Below, one piece after another: positions 7,560 to 12,457 of a stretch of DNA of 12,457 nucleotides. The number at the start of each line of letters is the position of its first letter. The first letter of the stretch is position 1. Source of the DNA: an uncultured Bacillaceae bacterium (lineage in GTDB: Bacteria > Bacillota > Bacilli > Caldalkalibacillales > Caldalkalibacillaceae); the NCBI GenBank assembly GCA_937967685.1, contig CALBTX010000150.1:1-12457 (forward strand), given 5' to 3'. The notes under the pieces were generated by a model, which was given only the letters and a program-made list of their open reading frames with translations, did no database searches and had not been told where the DNA came from. A program made the position numbers and the translations under genes.

Positions 7560-8501
7560 ATGTCGGTGCTCATTTGGCCGCTAGCGGTGCTCTTGATGAT
7601 TTGGTGGCAGGCCTATACTTTGGCTGTTTTGCTGAGTGTCGGGTTCATGCTCAACCTTATCGAATTCAAGAGGCGGACATACCCGACCGCCGTGAAATGG
7701 ATGGCCGTTTTACTCCACCTGGCCTGGTTGACCGCCGCCATTCTAACGAACATACCCGTTTTAGCCGTTGGCATGCTCTGGCAATTCATCGGAATCATGC
7801 TTATCCATCGCGCGTTTGCCAAAGAAGCATCTCAATCATACGCCGAGTTAGAACGAAGTTATGAACAGCAAACGCAACTGCTTGATGAACTGCGGCAGCA
7901 GCGACATGATTTACACAAACATTTGGCCGCCCTTGAATATGGCAGCGGGGAGTCAGACAATGCCTATCGGAAAGCACTTCTTAAACGCCATTCAAAAATT
8001 GATCAGGTCTTGAAAAACGAAAATCACATTGTAGCCGGTGCACTTTATGCCTCTCTGCAAGAAGCAGAACGTCATCAGGTTGACGTCACCTTGTCCATGC
8101 AGCATCCGCTGTCGGGATTGCCCCTGACAAGGCTTGATCTCGTTTCCCTGATCGGCAATATGCTGACAAACGCTATAGAAGCGGCCGCAGAATATCGACA
8201 AAAAACCGGCAACGATGCAAATGTCCAGCTCAGCTGCCGCAAACAAAGCGGCATCTGGATTCTTGTCTGCCAAAACGACAGCGTTCCTCTCGCTGATGAC
8301 ATTTTGGATCGGCTCTACACCTCTAGGGCCAAATCGACAAAAGGGGGAAATCACGAAGGTCTCGGTACTTGGCAAATTAAGCAAATTGTAAAAAGCCACG
8401 ATGGTACCTTAGATTTTTCATTGATTGACAATCAATACACGTTAAAAATCAAAATACCCGCCATTCAGAACCATATTTTAAAAGGTGTAGGCAGGAAGTA
8501 G
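7560..8501 (+). CDS. natK: Sensor histidine kinase with GHKL ATPase domain (NatK-like)
   Basis: Membrane-bound kinase partner of the upstream regulator, 313 aa. Hydrophobic segments at about 3-33 (one or two helices), 46-64 and 67-86 leave almost no extracellular loop, so the signal is probably sensed in or near the membrane. A charged helix (about 89-115) leads to the phosphoacceptor His116 in QQRHDLHKHL, typical of the AgrC/NatK/CitS-like group. The ATPase domain has the N-box LIGNMLTNAIEAA (197-209) and a short G-box HEGLGTWQI (265-273). The ATG at 7560 is 12 nt from AAGGA, which overlaps the regulator stop codon, a rather long spacing. It is last gene of the regulator-kinase operon; no clear terminator follows. 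Confidence 0.87.
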   Translation: MSVLIWPLAVLLMIWWQAYTLAVLLSVGFMLNLIEFKRRTYPTAVKWMAVLLHLAWLTAAILTNIPVLAVGMLWQFIGIMLIHRAFAKEASQSYAELERSYEQQTQLLDELRQQRHDLHKHLAALEYGSGESDNAYRKALLKRHSKIDQVLKNENHIVAGALYASLQEAERHQVDVTLSMQHPLSGLPLTRLDLVSLIGNMLTNAIEAAAEYRQKTGNDANVQLSCRKQSGIWILVCQNDSVPLADDILDRLYTSRAKSTKGGNHEGLGTWQIKQIVKSHDGTLDFSLIDNQYTLKIKIPAIQNHILKGVGRK

Positions 8502-8670
8502 GAGATAAATGTCTAAATAGTATAACGATTAGACTTTAAGGAAAGCATCCTTCAATTGCCAGCATGTTCCCATTGCTGTATCCTATCGATTGTCGATATG
8601 AGGTGCTCCTTTTGATATAAGGGCCTTATTCAAAGTGCAAGAATCAAACTGAAAAGGAGAGAAGGAAACG
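8502..8670 (+). promoter_or_regulatory. Intergenic region with an inverted repeat, possible promoter/operator of the hydrolase gene
   Basis: No gene is seen in these 169 bp. A perfect 15-bp inverted repeat TATCGA-TTG-TCGATA lies at 8584-8598. A weak promoter could be formed by TTGTCG (8590-8595, inside the repeat) with GATATA (8614-8619). If so, the repeat would act as an operator over the -35 element. A short AAGGA/TCCTT stem near 8538-8552 has no T-tract. Ribosome binding sites AAAGGAG (8653-8659) and GAAGGA (8660-8665) precede the hydrolase gene. Confidence 0.35.
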
Positions 8671-9192
8671 ATGAAAAAAGCTTTGGTTGTTGTCGATATG
8701 AACAATGATTTCGTCCATGATCAAGGGACGCTGACGTGCGGAGAGGCGGGACAAAAAATTGTTCCGTATATCATTCAATTAATAAACGATTTTCAAAAGG
8801 ATGGGCATTTCGTCGTGTTTGCCAATGACCATCACCAGCCAGATGACGAGGAGTTTAACGTCTGGCCCAAGCATTGCGTGGAAGGAACATGGGGAGCAGA
8901 GCTCTTCGGGGAATTAAAAAATCTATCCGCTCATGTCCCGCTTTTAAAAAAGACGAAGTATGACGCTTTTTACCAAACGGAGTTGGAGGAAATGTTACGC
9001 CAACAAGCTGTCCAGGAAGTTCACGTTGTCGGCGTGTGCACATCGATTTGTGTATACGCCACCTTGCAAGGTGCTTATTTTAGAGGCTTCCGCACGGTCA
9101 CTCACCGAGAAGGGGTGGGGGACTTTAACCCCAAGGCACACGATTTCGCCTTGGAACATGTGTCGAACGTATTCAAAACGGAAGTTTATTGA
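8671..9192 (+). CDS. Nicotinamidase-like cysteine hydrolase (isochorismatase superfamily)
   Basis: Cytoplasmic hydrolase, 173 aa, expected to split an amide such as nicotinamide to nicotinic acid for NAD salvage. The catalytic triad of the superfamily is visible: Asp9 in VVVDMNNDF, Lys96 in KKTKYDAF and nucleophile Cys127 in GVCTSICVYAT. The likely metal-binding set Asp53/His55/His68 and the WPKHCVEGT block (65-73) resemble nicotinamidases rather than isochorismatases. The opening (KKALVVVDMNNDFV) and GVCTSICV segments resemble Bacillus YueJ/PncA (from memory). The usual TDICV appears here as TSICV. Start ATG at 8671 has a strong ribosome binding site. Its stop codon lies in an approximate 20-bp tandem duplication (9181-9220). 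PncA activity is likely but not proven. Confidence 0.85.
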   Translation: MKKALVVVDMNNDFVHDQGTLTCGEAGQKIVPYIIQLINDFQKDGHFVVFANDHHQPDDEEFNVWPKHCVEGTWGAELFGELKNLSAHVPLLKKTKYDAFYQTELEEMLRQQAVQEVHVVGVCTSICVYATLQGAYFRGFRTVTHREGVGDFNPKAHDFALEHVSNVFKTEVY

Positions 9193-9220
9193 AAAACCTG
9201 GAAGATTATTGAAAAAGTTT
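9181..9220 (+). repeat. Approximate 20-bp tandem duplication spanning the hydrolase stop codon
   Basis: GAAGTTTATTGAAAAA (9181-9196) recurs as GAAGATTATTGAAAAA (9201-9216), 15 of 16 identical, at a 20-bp step. The first copy contains the hydrolase stop codon (TGA, 9190-9192). In the hydrolase frame the sequence after that stop reads ten sense codons to a TAA, so the gene may once have ended slightly farther downstream. Confidence 0.6.
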
Positions 9221-9265
9221 ATTAAAAAAATCATTGCGCATTCCAATCTGGTATAGAAAAAGGGG

Positions 9266-10510
9266 TTGACCTTCGGCTTGTTTAAAGAACGGATCGTCAT
9301 CACGGGAATGGGAGCGGTTACACCATTAGGAATCGGAGTAGCGACCTTTTGGAACAATTTGCTGATGGGTCAAAGCGGTATCTCCTCCATCAGCCGCTTC
9401 GACGCCAAAGATTTGCCGGTTCACATAGCGGCCGAAGTGAAGCCGTTTACTCCTGAGGATTATTTACCAAAAAAAATCGTCAGGCAAACCGATCTTTTTA
9501 TGCAATTTGCTTTGGTCGCTGCCCGGGAAGCTTTGATGGAAAGCCAGCCCCAAGCTGACCCGGAGCGGATCGGCATCGTCGTGGGCACGGCGCTAGGAGG
9601 GATCGCAACCATCACTTCCACCCAGGAAGAGGTCACCCGGAGCGGAAAATACAGAGTGAGTCCTTATTTTGTACCGAAGATTCTGGGCAATATGGCCGCT
9701 GCCCAGATCGGAATTGAACACGGTTTCACCGGACCCAGCTATACGATCAACACCGCTTGTTCATCCGGGTCCGATGCCATCGGCATGGCCGCCATGCTCC
9801 TCAAAACAGGTCAAGCGGATGTCATCGTCGCTGTCGGAGCAGAGACGATATTGTGCGCTGTCATGGATGCCGGACTCGCTTCCGCCCGCGCCTTAACAAC
9901 CCGGAACACCAATCCGGAACAGGCCAGCCGTCCTTTTGATTTACAGCGGGACGGGTTTGTCATGGGGGAAGGGGCCGGAGCAGTGGTTCTGGAAAGATTG
10001 GCAACAGCCAAACGAAGGGAGGCTGATATTAAAGCGGAACTTTTGGGCTATGCCACCTGTACGGATGCTTATCATATTACCGCACCGGATCCCGACGGCC
10101 AAGGTGAGATTCGATCCATGCGCCTCGCCTTACAAGATGCCAAGATGGCCCCCACAGAAATTGATTATATTAATGCTCACGGGACTTCAACGAAGATGGG
10201 AGACCGAATCGAATCTCAATCGATCAAAGCTGTTTTTGGAGAACATGCCAAAAACATTCCGGTCAGTTCAATTAAAGGAGCGACCGGTCATTTAATCGGA
10301 GCAGGGGGGGTGATTGAATTTATCGCTTGTATTCAGTCGATTCAAGCTGGAGTCGTTCCGCCAACGCTGAATTACGAACATCCGGATCCTGAGTGTGATC
10401 TCGATTATGTACCCAATCAACCGAGAAAGGCCAGTGTGAAAGCGGCCATGTCCAACTCATTTGGATTCGGCGGACAAAACTCAACCTTGATTGTCGGGGA
10501 GTACAAGTAA
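9266..10510 (+). CDS. fabF: FabF-type beta-ketoacyl-ACP synthase (KAS II-like, probable paralogue)
   Basis: Condensing enzyme of the thiolase fold, 414 aa, the normal FabF length. It would elongate an acyl chain by decarboxylative condensation with malonyl-ACP. The catalytic set is complete: Cys165 in NTACSSGSDAIG, His305 in INAHGTSTK, Lys337 and His342 in IKGATGHLIGAGG, and the glycine-rich NSFGFGGQN near the end. Some positions differ from the housekeeping pattern as I know it (SSG after the Cys, STKMGD after His305, SIKGATGH for STKSMTGH), suggesting a paralogue with a special substrate. No ATG start exists: TTG at 9266 abuts an AAAAAGGGG stretch, while TTG at 9278, 12 nt from it, gives a more typical FabF N-terminus. 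An acid ligase gene follows after 82 bp without a terminator. Confidence 0.9.
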   Translation: MTFGLFKERIVITGMGAVTPLGIGVATFWNNLLMGQSGISSISRFDAKDLPVHIAAEVKPFTPEDYLPKKIVRQTDLFMQFALVAAREALMESQPQADPERIGIVVGTALGGIATITSTQEEVTRSGKYRVSPYFVPKILGNMAAAQIGIEHGFTGPSYTINTACSSGSDAIGMAAMLLKTGQADVIVAVGAETILCAVMDAGLASARALTTRNTNPEQASRPFDLQRDGFVMGEGAGAVVLERLATAKRREADIKAELLGYATCTDAYHITAPDPDGQGEIRSMRLALQDAKMAPTEIDYINAHGTSTKMGDRIESQSIKAVFGEHAKNIPVSSIKGATGHLIGAGGVIEFIACIQSIQAGVVPPTLNYEHPDPECDLDYVPNQPRKASVKAAMSNSFGFGGQNSTLIVGEYK

Positions 10511-10592
10511 TGTCCTGCTCAAATGGCGTGCATCATGACTTGCATCCCCATCGTCAAATGAAAAATATTTAACGAAAGGATGGCTGAGTCAG

Positions 10593-12269
10593 ATGAAAAC
10601 ATTGACAGAAACGCAGTTTACGTATGATGTCAGCATGTTTAAAGAAACATTTGAACACGAATTTACGTATATCAACGGATTTTTGCGTAACGTACACCGA
10701 TTCAAAAACCGTCCGGCACTCACTTGCCCGCTCCGTGAGCACACCTGGACGTATGCGGAGTTAAACGAAGAAGTGAACAAGTTAGCCCATGCGCTTTTGG
10801 CCGATGACGTCGGAAAAAACGATGTGGTCATGTACCAACTGCTGAACTCTGCCGAATTCGTCTTCTGCTACCTTGCTCCACAGAAAATCGGAGCGATCAA
10901 CTGTCCGATTAACTTTCGTCTGTCTCCGGGAGAGACGGCTTCCATTATTGATGACAGCCAACCGGTCGTTTTCATTTACGACGCCGACATTAAAGAAACG
11001 GCGGAAAAAGCGCTGGCTATGGCCAAACATCAACCAAACCGGGTGATCATGGTGGATATGTCCGGGGAACAGGAAGCACCCGCGGGACATGAGATTTACA
11101 GCGATTATGTACAGAACCAGCCTGTAGAGGATCCGGTGATCGACCTGCCCAGACACATCTATGATGAGACCACAAGATTGTATACGTCTGGAACAACGGG
11201 AAACCCAAAAGGGGTACCGATTAATAATATTAATGAAATCTTATCCGCTCATGATGTAGCGATGCACTTTCCGTTAAGCCCCGTTGACAAAACGATGAAT
11301 ATGAGCCCCTGGTTTCACCGGGGAGGCATTCATTCCGGAGGGCCGACGCCAACGCTGTATATGGGCGGAGAAATCGTTATTCTGCGGCATTTTAATCCAA
11401 AAGTTTGCCTGGACTATGCTGAAAAATATGAAATTTCATTTTTAATCGGAGCTCCCCCGATGCTCAAGTTGCTGCATGAGACACAACAAACGAGAAAAGC
11501 TGACCTGTCCAACTTGAAAGGCATCGTTACCATGGGAGCGCCATTGGAGAAAGAAGATTGCAAAAAATATCATCAATCGTTGACCCGAAACATTTTCAAC
11601 GGGTATGGCACCTCGGAAGCGTTTTGGAACACTTTCTTGCGCCCGTATGATTTGCCGGAGATGGCCGGTTCAGTCGGTCGGTCCTGCACCGATGACGATG
11701 TTGCTGTCGTCAAAGTATATCCGGATCGCCGGGCAGAACCGAACGATTTCGTGGCCAAAGACGGTAAAGAAGTGGGTGAGGTGATTGTCAGAGCACCGGG
11801 AAAAACAACCTATGCTTACATCAATGAAGAAGAGAAAAGCAGGAAAGTTTTTTATAAAGGCTGGGTCTACATCGGCGACATGGGCACATGGGACGAAAAC
11901 GAATTTGTCACCGTCGTCGGGCGCAAGGACGATATGATCGTCTCTGCAGGAGAAAATATTTATCCTACACAAGTGGAAGAAATTTTAAACCTGCATCCTA
12001 AAGTCAAGGAATCGGTCGTCGTCGGCGTACCCGATGACCTGCGGGGAGAAGCGGTCGCCGCCTACATTATTAAAGCAGATGAGTCTCTCACCATTCAAGA
12101 ATTGCACAAATATTGCGCGGATCATCCCATGCTGGCTGACTATAAGAGACCTCGATTCTACCGTTTCGTCGAAGCATTACCGTACACGGCAACGGGAAAA
12201 AAGAAACATTTTGTCATCAGAGAAATGGCTTTGAAAGATCAGAAATCAGGTCTTTTACAGAGATGGTAA
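10593..12269 (+). CDS. Adenylate-forming acyl-CoA/acid synthetase (AMP-binding, ANL superfamily)
   Basis: Cytoplasmic ligase, 558 aa, that would activate a carboxylic acid with ATP and transfer it to CoA (or another thiol). Motifs in order: P-loop-like YTSGTTGNPKG at 197-207, NGYGTSE at 336-342, YIGDMGTW with Asp429, hinge/core GRKDDMIVSAGEN at 443-455, and catalytic Lys536 in YTATGKKKH near the C-terminus. All elements needed for activity are present. The substrate cannot be read from the sequence; medium/long-chain fatty acid or an aromatic or carnitine-like acid are all possible. The ATG at 10593 is 12 nt from AAAGGA (10575-10580). It follows the ketoacyl synthase gene on the same strand, so the pair may act on the same acyl compound. 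Confidence 0.92.
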   Translation: MKTLTETQFTYDVSMFKETFEHEFTYINGFLRNVHRFKNRPALTCPLREHTWTYAELNEEVNKLAHALLADDVGKNDVVMYQLLNSAEFVFCYLAPQKIGAINCPINFRLSPGETASIIDDSQPVVFIYDADIKETAEKALAMAKHQPNRVIMVDMSGEQEAPAGHEIYSDYVQNQPVEDPVIDLPRHIYDETTRLYTSGTTGNPKGVPINNINEILSAHDVAMHFPLSPVDKTMNMSPWFHRGGIHSGGPTPTLYMGGEIVILRHFNPKVCLDYAEKYEISFLIGAPPMLKLLHETQQTRKADLSNLKGIVTMGAPLEKEDCKKYHQSLTRNIFNGYGTSEAFWNTFLRPYDLPEMAGSVGRSCTDDDVAVVKVYPDRRAEPNDFVAKDGKEVGEVIVRAPGKTTYAYINEEEKSRKVFYKGWVYIGDMGTWDENEFVTVVGRKDDMIVSAGENIYPTQVEEILNLHPKVKESVVVGVPDDLRGEAVAAYIIKADESLTIQELHKYCADHPMLADYKRPRFYRFVEALPYTATGKKKHFVIREMALKDQKSGLLQRW

Positions 12270-12385
12270 TGTTTTAACATCCGGCTGACAGACCCTCCCG
12301 CTTCTAAACGGAACGGCGGTGGGCGTATGTCACCTGCTTTCCGGCCGAAAACAAAACCCCTAAATAACTTTGAGTTTCCGCAAAA
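12270..12385. other. Gene-free stretch with a GC-rich imperfect hairpin
   Basis: No gene is supported. A GC-rich imperfect inverted repeat around 12285-12322 (CCGC pairing with GCGG, flanked by CCC and GGG) follows the ligase stop by about 20 bp, but no T-tract follows, so it is not a standard terminator. On the minus strand CCCC and GGGG (12389-12392 and 12357-12360) enclose a small stem and are followed by TTTTGTTTT, weakly terminator-like for leftward transcription from the transposase remnant. Confidence 0.35.
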
Positions 12386-12457
12386 CTTGGGGATGGATCT
12401 CTGGATCAGCCCGTTATGACGTTCATTTGTCCCCCTCTCACTGGCTGTGTAGGGATG
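12386..12457 (-). pseudogene. IS30-family transposase fragment, cut by the window edge and truncated at its C-terminus
   Basis: Reading the minus strand from the window edge, the first 24 codons give a peptide containing HPYTASERGTNERHNGLIQ followed by RSIPK. This matches the highly conserved HPY-x4-ERGTNE-x-x-NGLI-x-x-x-x-PK block of IS30-family transposases near the last catalytic glutamate (Glu12 of the fragment, in GTNE). Family members continue with about 60 residues containing an LPRK-x-L-x-Y-x-TP motif. Here the reading frame stays open but no such residues follow in any frame, so the C-terminus is lost. The upstream part lies outside the window, so whether the rest is intact cannot be judged. 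Confidence 0.72.

Noticed and set aside
7992..8399. 135-codon open frame on the minus strand inside the kinase gene
   Set aside because: Lies wholly antisense to a gene with clear H, N and G boxes; no recognisable domain and no convincing ribosome binding site.
8502..8520. Three-codon open frame (Met-Ser-Lys-stop) with a GGAG nearby after the kinase gene
   Set aside because: Far too short to support as a gene or leader peptide without conservation.
10782..11156. 124-codon minus-strand open frame inside the ligase gene
   Set aside because: Antisense to a well-supported enzyme, with composition typical of a shadow frame.
12405..12427. Minus-strand mini-ORF (MNVITG) with an AGGGGG upstream, resembling a leader peptide
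   Set aside because: It overlaps, in another frame, the conserved IS30 transposase block, which explains the sequence better.
12280..12457. Riboswitch or structured RNA after the ligase gene
   Set aside because: No match to the conserved cores I know, and no downstream coding region on the plus strand within the window.

Overview
The window looks like a piece of a low-to-mid GC Gram-positive genome, most likely a Bacillales/Bacillaceae member. The support is strong AAGGAGG-type ribosome binding sites, GTG and TTG starts, a lipobox-type solute-binding lipoprotein, and a NatA/NatB transporter beside a LytTR two-component pair, a combination known from Bacillus. No rRNA, tRNA or CRISPR array was found. 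The species cannot be named from the sequence alone.

Layout. (1) 41-3507, + strand: a promoter and a tightly packed four-gene ABC importer of the phosphonate (PhnDCE) type: lipoprotein receptor, ATPase and two different permeases. The genes overlap or are closely spaced, so this is one operon. The receptor resembles the subgroup annotated as putative selenate/oxyanion binding proteins, so the substrate is open. (2) 3672-4673, +: a luciferase-like flavin-dependent oxidoreductase after a 164-bp repeat-containing gap, closed by a strong terminator at 4745-4789. (3) 4784-6686, - strand: a NatB-like permease and a NatA-like ATPase with 8-bp overlapping ends. They are divergent from 6843-8501, +, which encodes a LytTR response regulator and a short membrane histidine kinase. 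The 156-bp divergent spacer carries 11-bp direct repeats 21 bp apart plus an inverted half-copy, a good candidate for the regulator's operator serving both promoters. (4) 8671-12269, +: a nicotinamidase-like cysteine hydrolase, a FabF-type ketoacyl synthase with several non-canonical motif residues, and an adenylate-forming acyl-CoA/acid ligase. The last two may form a small acyl-activation and condensation unit. (5) 12270-12457: no intact gene; the right edge holds the minus-strand remnant of an IS30-family transposase.

How the genes work together. The first operon captures a small oxyanion-like solute and imports it. The LLM oxidoreductase might act on an imported compound, but this is only a proximity argument. 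The central block is a self-contained regulatory circuit: kinase and regulator sense a membrane or ion stress and switch on the divergent NatAB-type exporter. The synthase and ligase pair suggests activation of a carboxylic acid and chain elongation, product unknown. Nothing here is certainly a new system. The items most worth checking are the symmetric Nat operator, the atypical ketoacyl synthase/ligase pair and the dual-permease oxyanion importer.
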